A stretch of 64,000 bases of DNA from Angiostrongylus vasorum (Eukaryota > Nematoda > Chromadorea > Rhabditida > Metastrongylidae). A program made the translations under genes and the position numbers. The stretch lies in contig JADANN010000107.1 of the NCBI GenBank assembly GCA_018806985.1, forward strand, positions 477,533-541,532, read 5' to 3'. Positions 33,201 through 47,260 of this stretch are shown in pieces; within the stretch, counting starts at the first letter, position 1, and the number at the start of each line of letters is the position of its first letter. The notes beneath the pieces are model-generated. The model made no database searches and had not been told where the DNA came from. It saw only the letters and a list, made by a program, of their open reading frames with translations.

Positions 33201-36200
33201 GTGGTGAACGCGTAACTCCCCGGAAAGGACAATAGCGCGTTCATTCCCCACCGCAGACACCTGTGGTCCGGAGTTATGCCTATATCTCTGCATGATCCTA
33301 GTTGTATTTCACATGATACACTGCCGTTAAAAAATTATACTTTACGCAGTAAATAAAAAAAAGGTTAGGATTGTGATTTCCAACTTCAGCCCCAGTTTAA
33401 CTAGGTTCGTTGCCGATTTGGGTTCCCTAAATCAACCCCGTTGACTGGGTGTTTGCTGATGGCGCTGATCGATATGAACTAGCTGGAGAGACAGGGTAAA
33501 ACGAAGGACCCCATGGTGTGGTGGTGAACGCGTTACTCCCTCGGAAAGGACAATAGCGCGTTCATTCCCCACCACAGACACCTGTGGTCCGGAGTTTTGA
33601 TAATATGTCTGCTTCATCCCACTTGTGTTTCACATGATACACTGCCGTTAAAAATTATATTACGCAGTAAATAAAAAAGGTTAGGATTGTGATTTCAACT
33701 TCATCCCTAGTTTAGCTAGGTTCGTTGCCGATTTGGGTTCCCTAAATCAGTCCATTGACGGGGTGATTGCTGATGGCGCTGATCGGTTGAACTGGCTGAG
33801 GGACAGGGTGAAACGAAGCGACTTATGGCGCGGTGGTGACCGCGTTACCCCTGCGGAAAGGGACAATAGCGCGTTCATTCCCCACCGCAGATCACCTGTG
33901 GTCCCGGAGTCTATGCCTATATCTCTGCTTGATCCCAGTTGCGTTTCACATGATACCCTGCCGTTGAAAAATTATACTTGCGCAGTAAATAAAAAAAAGG
34001 TTAGGATTGTGATTCTCAACTTTCAGCAGTTTGGCTAGGTTCGTTGCCGATTTGGGTTCCTTAAATCAATCCCGTTGACGGGTGATTGCTGATGGCTCTG
34101 ATCGATAGAACTAGCTGAGAGACAGGTAAAACGAAGGACCCCCATGGTGTGGTGGTGACCGCGTAACTCCCTTCGGAAAGGACAATAGCGCGTTCATTCC
34201 CCACCGCAGACACCTGTGGTCCGGAGTTATGCCTATATCTCTGCATGATCTTAGTTCCATTTCACATGATACCCTGCCGTTAAAAATTATACTTGGCAGT
34301 ACTAGGCAGTAAATAAAAAAAAGGTTAGGATTGTGATTCCAACTTCAGCCCCAGTTTAACTAGGTTCGTTGCCGATTTGGGTTCCCTAAATCAATCCCGT
34401 TGACGGGTGATTGCTGATGGCTCTGATCGATAGAACTAGCTGAGAGACAGGTAAAACGAAGGACCCCCATGGTGTGGTGGTGAACGCGTAACTCCCCGGA
34501 AAGGACAATAGCGCGTTCATTCCCCACCGCAGACACCTGTGGTCCGGAGTTATGCCTATATCTCTGCATGATCCTAGTTGTATTTCTCATGATACATTGC
34601 CGTTAAAAATTATACTAGGCAGTACTAGGCAGTAAATGAAAAAAAAGGTTAGGATTGTGATTCCAACTTCAGCCCCAGTTTAACTAGGTTCGTTGCCGAT
34701 TTGGGTTCCCTAAATCAATCCCGTTGACGGGTGATTGCTGATGGCGCTGATCGATAGAACTAGCTGAGAGACAGGTAAAATGAAGGACCCCCATGGTGTG
34801 GTGGTGACCGCGTAACTCCCCGGAAAGGACAATAGCGCGTTCATTCCCCACCGCAGACACCTGTGGTCCGGAGTTATGCCTATATCTCTGCATGATCTTA
34901 GTTGCATTTCACATGATACCCTGCCGTTAAAAAATTATACTTGGCAGTAAATAAAAAAAAGGTTAGGATTGTGATTCCAACTTCAGCCCCAGTTTAACTA
35001 GGTTCGTTGCCGATTTGGGTTCCCTAAATCAATCCCGTTGACGGGTGATTGCTGATGGCTCTGATCGATAGAACTAGCTGAGAGACAGGTAAAACGAAGG
35101 ACCCCCATGGTGTGGTGGTGAACGCGTAACTCCCCGGAAAGGACAATAGCGCGTTCATTTCCCCACCGCAGACACCTGTGGTCCGGAGTTATGCCTATAT
35201 CTCTGCATGATCTTAGTTGTATTTCACATGATACCCTGCCGTTAAAAAATTATACTAGGCAGTACTAGGCAGTAAATGAAAAAAAGGTTAGGATTGTGAT
35301 TCCAACTTCAGCCCCAGTTTAACTAGGTTCGTTGCCGATTTGGGTTCCCTAAATCAATCCCGTTGACGGGTGATTGCTGATGGCGCTGATCGATAGAACT
35401 AGCTGAGAGACAGGTAAAACGAAGGACCCCCATGGTGTGGTGGTGAACGCGTAACTCCCCGGAAAGGACAATAGCGCGTTCATTCCCCACCGCAGACACC
35501 TGTGGTCCGGAGTTATGCCTATATCTCTGCATGATCCTAGTTCTATTTCTCATGATACATTGCCGTTAAAAATTATACTAGGCAGTACTAGGCAGTAAAT
35601 AAAAAAAAGGTTAGGATTGTGATTCCAACTTCAGCCCCAGTTTAACTAGGTTCGTTGCCGATTTGGGTTCCCTAAATCAATCCCGTTGACGGGTGATTGC
35701 TGATGGCGCTGATCGATAGAACTAGCTGAGAGACAGGTAAAACGAAGGACCCCCATGGTGTGGTGGTGAACGCGTAACTCTCCCGGAAAGGACAATAGCG
35801 CGTTCATTCCCCACTACAGACACCTGTGGTCCGGAGTTTTGCCAATATCTCTGCTTCGATCCCAGTTGTATTTCACATGATACACTGCCGTTAAAAAATT
35901 ATACTACGCAGTAAATAAAAAAGGTTAGGATTGTGATTTCAACTTCAGCCCCTAGTTTAGCTAGGTTCGTTGCCGATTTGGGTTCCCTTAAATCAATCCC
36001 GTTGACGGGTGATTGCTGATGGCGCTGATCGATTGAACTAGCTGAGAGACAGGTAAAACGAAGGACCCCCATGGTGTGGTGGTGACCGCGTAACTCCCCG
36101 GAAAGGACAATAGCGCGTTCATTCCCCACCGCAGACACCTGTGGTCTGGAGTCTATGCCAAATATCTCTGCTTCATCCCAGTTCTATTTCACATGATACA

Positions 36201-39200
36201 CTGCCGTTAAAAATTATATTACGCAGTAAATAAAAAAAGGTTAGGATTGTGATTTCAACTTCAGCCCTAGTTTAGCTAGGTTCGTTGCCGATTTGGGTTC
36301 CTTAAATCAATCCCATTGACGGGTGATTGCTGATGGCGCTGATCGATTGAACTAGCTGAGAGACAGGGTAAAACGAAGGACCCCCATGGTGTGGTGGTGA
36401 ACGCGTTACTCCCTGGGGAAAGGACAATAGCGCGTTCATTCCCCACCACAGACACCTGTGGTCCGGAGTCTTGCAAATATCTCTGCTTCATCCCAGTTGT
36501 ATTTCACATGATACACTGCCGTTAAAAATTATATTACGCAGTAAATAAAAAAAAGGTTAGGATTGTGATTTCAACTTCAGCCCCTAGTTTAGCTAGGTTC
36601 GTTGCCGATTTGGGTTCCTTAAATCAGTCCCGTTGACGGGTGATTGCTGATGGCGCTGATCGATTGAACTAGCTGAGAGACAGGGTAAAACGAAGGACCC
36701 CCATGGTGTGGTGGTGAACGCGTTACTCCCTGGGGAAAGGACAATAGCGCGTTCATTCCCCACCGCAGACACCTGTGGTCCGGAGTCTATGCCAAATATC
36801 TCTGCATGCATCCCAGTTGTATTTCACATGATACACTGCCGTTAAAAATTATACTAGGCAGTACTAGGCAGTAAATAAAAAAAAGGTTAGGATTGTGATT
36901 TCCAACTTCAGCCCCAGTTTAACTAGGTTCGTTGCCGATTTGGGTTCCCTAAATCAATCCCGTTGACGGGTGATTGCTGATGGCGCTGATCGATAGAACT
37001 AGCTGAGAGACAGGTAAAACGAAGGACCCCATGGTGTGGTGGTGAACGCGTAACTCTCCCGGAAAGGACAATAGCGCGTTCATTCCCCACCGCAGACACC
37101 TGTGGTCGGAGTTATGCCTATATCTCTGCATGATCCTAGTTGTATTTCACATGATACACTGCCGTTAAAAATTATACTAGGCAGTACTAGGCAGTAAATG
37201 AAAAAAAAGGTTAGGATTGTGATTCCAACTTCAGCCCCAGTTTAACTAGGTTCGTTGCCGATTTGGGTTCCCTAAATCAATCCCGTTGACGGGTGATTGC
37301 TGATGGCTCTGATCGATAGAACTAGCTGAGAGACAGGTAAAACGAAGGACCCCCCATGGTGTGGTGGTGACCGCGTAACTCCCCGGAAAGGACAATAGCG
37401 CGTTCATTCCCCACCGCAGACACCTGTGGTCCGGAGTTATGCCTATATCTCTGCATGATCCTAGTTGTATTTCTCATGATACATTGCCGTTAAAAATTAT
37501 ACTAGGCAGTACTAGGCAGTAAATGAAAAAAAAGGTTAGGATTGTGATTCCAACTTCAGCCCCAGTTTAACTAGGTTCGTTGCCGATTTGGGTTCCCTAA
37601 ATCAATCCCGTTGACGGGTGATTGCTGATGGCGCTGATCGATAGAACTAGCTGAGAGACAGGTAAAACGAAGGACCCCCCATGGTGTGGTGGTGACCGCG
37701 TAACTCCCCGGAAAGGACAATAGCGCGTTCATTCCCCACCGCAGACACCTGTGGTCCGGAGTTATGCCTATATCTCTGCATGATCCTAGTTGTATTTCTC
37801 ATGATACATTGCCGTTAAAAAATTATACTAGGCAGTACTAGGCAGTAAATAAAAAAAAGGTTAGGATTGTGATTCCAACTTCAGCCCCAGTTTAACTAGG
37901 TTCGTTGCCGATTTGGGTTCCCTAAATCAATCCCGTTGACGGGTGATTGCTGATGGCGCTGATCGATAGAACTAGCTGAGAGACAGGTAAAACGAAGGAC
38001 CCCCATGGTGTGGTGGTGAACGCGTAACTCCCCGGAAAGGACAATAGCGCGTTCATTCCCCACCGCAGACACCTGTGGTCCGGAGTTATGCCTATATCTC
38101 TGCATGATCTTAGTTCTATTTCACATGATACCCTGCCGTTAAAAAATTATACTAGGCAGTACTAGGCAGTAAATAAAAAAAGGTTAGGATTGTGATTCCA
38201 ACTTCAGCCCCAGTTTAACTAGGTTCGTTGCCGATTTGGGTTCCCTAAATCAATCCCGTTGACGGGTGATTGCTGATGGCGCTGATCGATAGAACTAGCT
38301 GAGAGACAGGTAAAACGAAGGACCCCCATGGTGTGGTGGTGAACGCGTAACTCCCCGGAAAGGACAATAGCGCGTTCATTCCCCACCGCAGACACCTGTG
38401 GTCCGGAGTTATGCCTATATCTCTGCATGATCCTAGTTGTATTTCTCATGATACACTGCCGTTAAAAAATTATACTAGGCAGTACTAGGCAGTAAATAAA
38501 AAAAGGTTAGGATTGTGATTCCAACTTCAGCCCCAGTTTAACTAGGTTCGTTGCCGATTTGGGTTCCCTAAATCAATCCCGTTGACGGGTGATTGCTGAT
38601 GGCGCTGATCGATAGAACTAGCTGAGAGACAGGTAAAACGAAGGACCCCCATGGTGTGGTGGTGAACGCGTAACTCCCCGGAAAGGACAATAGCGCGTTC
38701 ATTCCCCACCACAGACACCTGTGGTCCGGAGTCTTTGCATAATATCTCTGCTTCATCCCAGTTGTATTTCACATGATACACTGCCGTTAAAAATTATATT
38801 ACGCAGTAAATAAAAAAAGGTTAGGATTGTGATTTCAACTTCAGCCCTAGTTTAGCTAGGTTCGTTGCCGATTTGGGTTCCCTTAAATCAATCCCATTGA
38901 CGGGTGATTGCTGATGGCGCTGATCGATTGAACTAGCTGAGAGACAGGTAAAACGAAGGACCCCCATGGTGTGGTGGTGAACGCGTTACTCCTGGGGAAA
39001 GGACAATAGCGCGTTCATTCCCCACCACAGACACCTGTGGTCGGAGTCTTGCAAATATCTCTGCTTCATCCCAGTTCTATTTCACATGATACACTGCCGT
39101 TAAAAATTATATTACGCAGTAAATAAAAAAGGTTAGGATTGTGATTTCAACTTCAGCCCTAGTTTAGCTAGGTTCGTTGCCGATTTGGGTTCCTTAAATC

Positions 39201-42200
39201 AATCCCATTGACGGGTGATTGCTGATGGCGCTGATCGATTGAACTAGCTGAGAGACAGGGTAAAACGAAGGACCCCCATGGTGTGGTGGTGAACGCGTTA
39301 CTCCTGGGGAAAGGACAATAGCGCGTTCATTCCCCACCACAGACACCTGTGGTCCGGAGTCTTGCAAATATCTCTGCTTCATCCCAGTTGTATTTCAAAT
39401 GATACACTGCCGTTGAAAAATTATATTACGCAGTAAATAAAAAAAAGGTTAGGATTGTGATTTCAACTTCAGCCCTAGTTTAGCTAGGTTCGTTGCCGAT
39501 TTGGGTTCCTTAAATCAATCCCATTGACGGGTGATTGCTGATGGCGCTGATCGATTGAACTAGCTGAGAGACAGGGTAAAACGAAGGACCCCCATGGTGT
39601 GGTGGTGAACGCGTTACTCCTGGGAAAGGACAATAGCGCGTTCATTCCCCACCACAGACACCTGTGGCCCGGAGTCTTGCAAATATGTCTGCTTCATCCC
39701 AGTTCTATTTCACATGATACACTGCCGTTAAAAAAATTATATTACGCAGTAAATAAAAAAAAGGTTAGGATTGTGATTTCAACTTCAGCCCTAGTTTAGC
39801 TAGGTTCGTTGCCGATTTGGGTTCCTTAAATCAATCCCGTTGACGGGTGATTGCTGATGGCGCTGATCGATTGAACTAGCTGAGAGACAGGGTAAAACGA
39901 AGGACCCCCAATGGTGTGGTGGTGAACGCGTATACTCCTGGGGAAAGGACAATAGCGCGTTCATTCCCCACCACAGACACCTGTGTCCGGAGTTTTGCAA
40001 ATATCTCTGCTTCATCCCAGTTGTATTTCACATGATACACTGCCGTTAAAAATTATATTACGCAGTAAATAAAAAAAAGGTTAGGATTGTGATTTCAACT
40101 TCAGCCCTAGTTTAGCTAGGTTCGTTGCCGATTTGGGTTCCTTAAATCAATCCCCGTCGACGGGTGATTGCTGATGGCGCTGATCGATTGAACTAGCTGA
40201 GAGACAGGGTAAAACGAAGGACCCCAATGGTGTGGTGGTGAACGCGTTACTCCTGGGGAAAGGACAATAGCGCGTTCATTCCCCACCACAGACACCTGTG
40301 GTCCCGGAGTCTTGCAAATATGTCTGCTTCATCCCAGTTCTATTTCACATGATACACTGCCGTTAAAAATTATATTACGCAGTAAATAAAAAAAAGGTTA
40401 GGATTGTGATTTCAACTTTCAGCCCCTAGTTTAGCTAGGTTCGCTGCCGATTTGGGTTCCTTAAATCAACCCCGTTGACTGGTGTTTGCTGATGGCGCTG
40501 ATCGATTGAACTAGCTGAGAGACAGGTAAAACGAAGGACCCCAATGGTGTGGTGGTGAACGCGTTACTCCTGGGGAAAGGACAATAGCGCGTTCATTCCC
40601 CACCACAGACACCTGTGGTCCCGGAGTCTTGCAAATATCTCTGCTTCATCCCAGTTGTATTTCACATGATACACTGCCGTTAAAAATTATATTACGCAGT
40701 AAATAAAAAAAAGGTTAGGGATTGTGATTTCAACTTCAGCCCTAGTTTAGCTAGGTTCGTTGCCGATTTGGGTTCCTTAAATCAATCCCCGTTGACGGGT
40801 GATTGCTGATGGCGCTGATCGATTGAACTAGCTGAGAGACAGGTAAAACGAAGGACCCCCATGGTGTGGTGGTGAACGCGTTACTCCTGGGAAAGGACAA
40901 TAGCGCGTTCATTCCCCACCACAGACACCTGTGGTCCCGGAGTCTTGCAAATATCTCTGCTTCATCCCAGTTCTATTTCACATGATACACTGCCGTTAAA
41001 AATTATATTACGCAGTAAATAAAAAAAAGGTTAGGATTGTGATTTCAACTTCAGCCCTAGTTTAGCTAGGTTCGTTGCCGATTTGGGTTCCTTAAATCAA
41101 TCCCGTTGACGGGTGATTGCTGATGGCGCTGATCGATTGAACTAGCTGAGAGACAGGTAAAACGAAGGACCCCCATGGTGTGGTGGTGAACGCGTTACTC
41201 CTGGGAAAGGACAATAGCGCGTTCATTCCCCACCACAGACACCTGTGGTCCCGGAGTCTTGCAAATATCTCTGCTTCATCCCAGTTCTATTTCACATGAT
41301 ACACTGCCGTTAAAAATTATATTACGCAGTAAATAAAAAAAAGGTTAGGATTGTGATTTCAACTTCAGCCCTAGTTTAGCTAGGTTCGTTGCCGATTTGG
41401 GTTCCTTAAATCAATCCCATTGACGGGTGATTGCTGATGGCGCTGATCGATTGAACTAGCTGAGAGACAGGGTAAAACGAAGGACCCCCCATGGTGTGGT
41501 GGTGAACGCGTTACTCCTGGGAAAGGACAATAGCGCGTTCATTCCCCACCACAGACACCTGTGGTCCCGGAGTCTTGCAAATATCTCTGCTTCATCCCAG
41601 TTCTATTTCACATGATACACTGCCGTTAAAAATTATATTACGCAGTAAATAAAAAAAAGGTTAGGATTGTGATTTCAACTTCAGCCCCTAGTTTAGCTAG
41701 GTTCGTTGCCGATTTGGGTTCCCTTAAATCAATCCCGTTGACGGGTGATTGCTGATGGCGCTGATCGATAGAACTAGCTGAGAGACAGGTAAAACGAAGG
41801 ACCCCCCATGGTGTGGTGGTGAACGCGTAACTCCCCGGAAAGGACAATAGCGCGTTCATTCCCACACCGCAGACACCTGTGGTCCGGAGTTATGCCTATA
41901 TCTCTGCATGATCTTAGTTCTATTTCACATGATACCCTGCCGTTAAAAAATTATACTAGGCAGTACTAGGCAGTAAATAAAAAAAGGTTAGGATTGTGAT
42001 TCCAACTTCAGCCCCAGTTTAACTAGGTTCGTTGCCGATTTGGGTTCCCTAAATCAATCCCGTTGACGGGTGATTGCTGATGGCGCTGATCGATAGAACT
42101 AGCTGAGAGACAGGTAAAACGAAGGACCCCCATGGTGTGGTGGTGAACGCGTAACTCCCCGGAAAGGACAATAGCGCGTTCATTCCCCACCGCAGACACC

Positions 42201-45200
42201 TGTGGTCCGGAGTTATGCCTATATCTCTGCATGATCCTAGTTGTATTTCTCATGATACACTGCCGTTAAAAATTATACTAGGCAGTACTAGGCAGTAAAT
42301 GAAAAAAAAGGTTAGGATTGTGATTCCAACTTCAGCCCCAGTTTAACTAGGTTCGTTGCCGATTTGGGTTCCCTAAATCAATCCCGTTGACGGGTGATTG
42401 CTGATGGCGCTGATCGATAGAACTAGCTGAGAGACAGGTAAAACGAAGGACCCCCATGGTGTGGTGGTGAACGCGTAACTCCCCGGAAAGGACAATAGCG
42501 CGTTCATTCCCCACCGCAGACACCTGTGGTCCGGAGTTATGCCTATATCTCTGCATGATCTTAGTTCTATTTCACATGATACACTGCCGTTAAAAAATTA
42601 TACTAGGCAGTACTAGGCAGTAAATAAAAAAAGGTTAGGATTGTGATTCCAACTTCAGCCCCAGTTTAACTAGGTTCGTTGCCGATTTGGGTTCCCTAAA
42701 TCAATCCCGTTGACGGGTGATTGCTGATGGCGCTGATCGATAGAACTAGCTGAGAGACAGGTAAAACGAAGGACCCCCCATGGTGTGGTGGTGAACGCGT
42801 AACTCCCCGGAAAGGACAATAGCGCGTTCATTCCCCACCGCAGACACCTGTGGTCCGGAGTTATGCCTATATCTCTGCATGATCCTAGTTGTATTTCACA
42901 TGATACACTGCCGTTAAAAAATTATACTAGGCAGTACTAGGCAGTAAATAAAAAAAGGTTAGGATTGTGATTCCAACTTCAGCCCCAGTTTAACTAGGTT
43001 CGTTGCCGATTTGGGTTCCCTAAATCAATCCCGTTGACGGGTGATTGCTGATGGCGCTGATCGATATGAACTAGCTGAGAGACAGGTAAAACGAAGGACC
43101 CCCATGGTGTGGTGGTGAACGCGTTACTCCTCGGGGAAAGGACAATAGCGCGTTCATTCCCCACCACAGACACCTGTGGTCCGGAGTTTTGCCAAATATC
43201 TCTGCTTCATCCCAGTTGTATTTCACATGATACACTGCCGTTAAAAATTATATTACGCAGTAAATAAAAAAAGGTTAGGATTGTGATTTCAACTTCAGCC
43301 CTAGTTTAGCTAGGTTCGTTGCCGATTTGGGTTCCTTAAATCAATCCCATTGACGGGTGATTGCTGATGGCGCTGATCGATTGAACTAGCTGAGAGACAG
43401 GTAAAACGAAGGACCCCCATGGTGTGGTGGTGAACGCGTTACTCCCTGGGGAAAGGACAATAGCGCGTTCATTCCCCACCACAGACACCTGTGGTCCCGG
43501 AGTCTTGCAAATATCTCTGCTTCATCCCAGTTGTATTTCACATGATACACTGCCGTTAAAAATTATATTACGCAGTAAATAAAAAAAGGTTAGGATTGTG
43601 ATTTCAACTTCAGCCCTAGTTTAGCTAGGTTCGTTGCCGATTTGGGTTCCTTAAATCAATCCCCGTTGACGGGTGATTGCTGATGGCGCTGATCGATTGA
43701 ACTAGCTGAGAGACAGGTAAAACGAAGGACCCCCAATGGTGTGGTGGTGAACGCGTTACTCCTGGGGAAAGGACAATAGCGCGTTCATTCCCCACCACAG
43801 ACACCTGTGGTCCCGGAGTCTTGCAAATATCTCTGCTTCATCCCAGTTGTATTTCACATGATACACTGCCGTTAAAAATTATATTACGCAGTAAATAAAA
43901 AAAAGGTTAGGATTGTGATTTCAACTTCAGCCCTAGTTTAGCTAGGTTCGTTGCCGATTTGGGTTCCTTAAATCAATCCCCGTTGACGGGTGATTGCTGA
44001 TGGCGCTGATCGATTGAACTAGCTGAGAGACAGGGTAAAACGAAGGACCCCCAATGGTGTGGTGGTGAACGCGTTACTCCTGGGGAAAGGACAATAGCGC
44101 GTTCATTCCCCACCACAGACACCTGTGGTCCGGAGTTTTGCCAAATATCTCTGCTTCATCCCAGTTGTATTTCACATGATACACTGCCGTTAAAAATTAT
44201 ATTACGCAGTAAATAAAAAAAAGGTTAGGATTGTGATTTCAACTTCAGCCCTAGTTTAGCTAGGTTCGTTGCCGATTTGGGTTCCTTAAATCAATCCCGT
44301 CGACGGGTGATTGCTGATGGCGCTGATCGATTGAACTAGCTGAGAGACAGGTAAAACGAAGGACCCCCATGGTGTGGTGGTGAACGCGTTACTCCTGGGA
44401 AAGGACAATAGCGCGTTCATTCCCCACCACAGACACCTGTGGTCCCGGAGTCTTGCAAATATGTCTGCTTCATCCCAGTTGTATTTCACATGATACACTG
44501 CCGTTGAAAAATTATATTACGCAGTAAATAAAAAAAAGGTTAGGATTGTGATTTCAACTTCAGCCCTAGTTTAGCTAGGTTCGTTGCCGATTTGGGTTCC
44601 TTAAATCAGTCCCATTGACGGGTGATTGCTGATGACGCTGATCGATTGAACTAGCTGAGAGACGGGTAAAACGAAGGACCCCCATGGTGTGGTGGTGAAC
44701 GCGTAACTCCCGGAAAGGACAATAGCGCGTTCATTCCACCCACCCGCAGACACCTGTGGTCCGGAGTTATGCCTATATCTCTGCATGATCTTAGTTGTAT
44801 TTCACATGATACCCTGCTGTTAAAAAATTATACTAGGCAGTACTAGGCAGTAAATAAAAAAAGGTTAGGATTGTGATTTCAACTTCAGCCCCTAGTTTAG
44901 CTAGGTTCGTTGCCGATTTCGGTTCCTTAAATCAATCCCGTCGACGGGTGATTGCTGATGGCGCTGATCGATTGAACTAGCTGAGAGACAGGTAAAACGA
45001 AGGACCCCAATGGTGTGGTGGTGAACGCGTTACTAATGGGGAAGGACAATAGCGCGTTCATTCCCCACCACAGACACCTGTGGTCCGGAGTTTTGCCAAT
45101 ATATCTGCTTCATCCCAGTTGTATTTCACATGATGCACTGCCGTTAAAAAATTTTATTACGCAGTAAATAAAAAAAAGGTTAGGATTGTGATTTCAACTT

Positions 45201-46432
45201 TAGCCCTAGTTTAGCTAGGTTCGCTGCCGATTTGGGTTCCTTAAATCAACCCCGTTGACTGGTGTTTGCTGATGGCGCTGATCGATTGAACTAGCTGAGA
45301 GACGGGTAAAACGAAGTACCCCGTGGTGTGGTGTTGAACGAGTTACTCTTCGGAAAGGACAATAGCGCGTTCATTCCCCACCACAGACACCTGTGGTCCG
45401 GAGTTTTGATAATATGTCTGCTTCATCCCACTTGTGTTTCACATGATACACTGCCGTTAAAAAATTATATTACGCAGTAAATAAAAAAAAGGTTAGGATT
45501 GTGATTTCAACTTCATCCATAGTTTAGCTAGGTTCGTTGCCGATTTGGGTTCCTTAAATCAGTCCCATTGACGGGTGATTGCTGATGGCGCTGATCGATT
45601 GAACTAGCTGAGAGACGGGTAAAACGAAGGACCCCCATGGTGTGGTGGTGAACGCGTTACTCCTGGGAAAGGACAATAGCGCGTTCATTCCCCACCACAG
45701 ACACCTGTGGTCCGGAGTCTTGCAAATATCTCTGCTTCATCCCAGTTGTATTTCAAATGATACACTGCCGTTGAAAAATTATATTACGCAGTAAATAAAA
45801 AAAAGGTTAGGATTGTGATTTCAACTTCAGCCCTAGTTTAGCTAGGTTCGTTGCCGATTTGGGTTCCTTAAATCAATCCCATTGACGGTTGATTGCTGAT
45901 GGCGCTGATCGATTGAACTCGCTGAGAGACAAGTAAAAACGAAGGACCCCCCATGGTGTGGTGGTGAACGCGTTACTCCTGGGAAAGGACAATAGCGCGT
46001 TCATTCCCCACCACAGACACCTGTGGCCCGGAGTCTTGCAAATATGTCTGCTTCATCCCAGTTCTATTTCACATGATACACTGCCGTTAAAAATTATATT
46101 ACGCAGTAAATAAAAAAGGTTAGGATTGTGATTTCTACTTCAGCCCTAGTTTAGCTAGGTTCGTTGCCGATTTCGGTTCCTTAAATCAATCCCGTCGACG
46201 GGTGATTGCTGATGGCGCTGATCGATTGAACTAGCTGAGAGACAGGTAAAACGAAGGACCCCCATGGTGTGGTGGTGAACGCGTAACTCCCCGGAAAGGA
46301 CAATAGCGCGTTCATTCTCCACCGCAGACCCCTGTGGTCCGGAGTTATGCCTATATCTCTGCATGATCTTAGTTGTATTTCACATGATACCCTGCCGTAA
46401 AAAATTGTACTAGGCAGTAAATAGAATAAAGG
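30205..46432 (+). repeat. 16.2-kb satellite array, 51 units of about 319 bp
   Basis: I located 51 occurrences of the landmark (C)CGTTGACGGGTGATTGCTGATGG or its variants, from 30,238 to 46,194; mean spacing is 319 bp, range about 310-329. The first unit is partial; the last ends at the unit boundary GGCAGTAAAT...AAAGG. Two unit types alternate in blocks. Type A has GATAGAACT, TTATGCCTATATCTCTGCATG and a doubled ACTAGGCAGT. Type B has GATTGAACT, CTTGCAAATATCTCTGCTTC and TATTACGCAGT. Units near 33.4, 33.75 and 45.25 kb are the most divergent. All units face the same way. No protein is encoded: the many 60-76-codon minus-strand frames are one chance frame repeated. Confidence 0.97.
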
Positions 46433-47260
46433 TTTTGACTCATTTGAGATAGAAGCAGTCACAGAAGCTGTGGGCAACCGGAGTGTCCCTGCACAAAATA
46501 TCGAAGATTCTTCATGAGAAAAACAAAGATTTTAATCCTAAATGTCGCAATTCCATCACGATAGTAATGTCGACTTCAAAAAACTGGATAAGCAAGGATA
46601 CACCATCTCGTTGAAATTGTCTATCACCACCCTCGAGAATGTCATCCGAATGTTGGAATGGTAAAATATGGGAGTGAAAATCGACGGACGGCAATTACAC
46701 CGTCTTCTGATGACACCGCTCTTATAACATCAAACATTACCCAAGCAGAAAAATGCTTGCCGACTTGGATATCATTTGTGGGAAGACTGGTTTTTAACTT
46801 GATCCTCACGAAAATGATGCTCCTGATGAGTGGATAGTTTCATATGTCCCACTCACGCACAAGGGAACGAATATCTCCGAATGCTCCAGCTGAGGCTATC
46901 TTGGTTGGAAAATCAACATTATAAACTAGTTAGCTCAATAGCGGTACAGGAGGAAGCGAGTGGTTTGGGATCTTTCAAGAGCACGATCAAGAGAAGATAG
47001 CGAAAAGAACAATGAACACCCGACTCCATGGTCAACTTTCCGACTCCACGATTCTTCCCTGCTTCAACCTATGGCTACGTAAGCTGGATGAAGGATCACC
47101 CGGCCTTATAGAACGCGTAGTCGAAAGAACGATTCTAGGAGTATCCGTATCACGCAATTGTGGCAAAAGATCCGAAGCTGCGATCTACGTCTATGATCAT
47201 AGATCAAAGACGCCGTTTTGGTTCGCCAAACCATCGAAGGTGGGCTGAACAAGTAAAGCG
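46433..47260 (+). pseudogene. RTE retrotransposon, 3' half (after the satellite array)
   Basis: Resumes in register with the 5' half: FDSFEIEAVTEAVGNRSVPA, then KKLDKQGYTISLK, NMGVKIDGRQLHRL, GTNISECSS and YLGWKIN. The 78-codon frame 47,012-47,248 (NTRLHGQLSDSTILPCFNLW, ERVVERTILGVS) is the C-terminal block. Several shifts and stops. The terminal GRPPTRW block is degraded or missing after 47,260. Confidence 0.85.

Noticed and set aside
30205..46432. CRISPR-like array
   Set aside because: The whole 319-bp unit repeats without short repeats alternating with unique spacers, and the genome is eukaryotic.
30131..46477. Dozens of 60-98-codon minus-strand frames with a shared protein sequence, looking like a tandem gene family
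   Set aside because: They are one chance frame of the satellite unit repeated with the period. They break wherever a unit has an indel, and show no splice sites or codon-level conservation.
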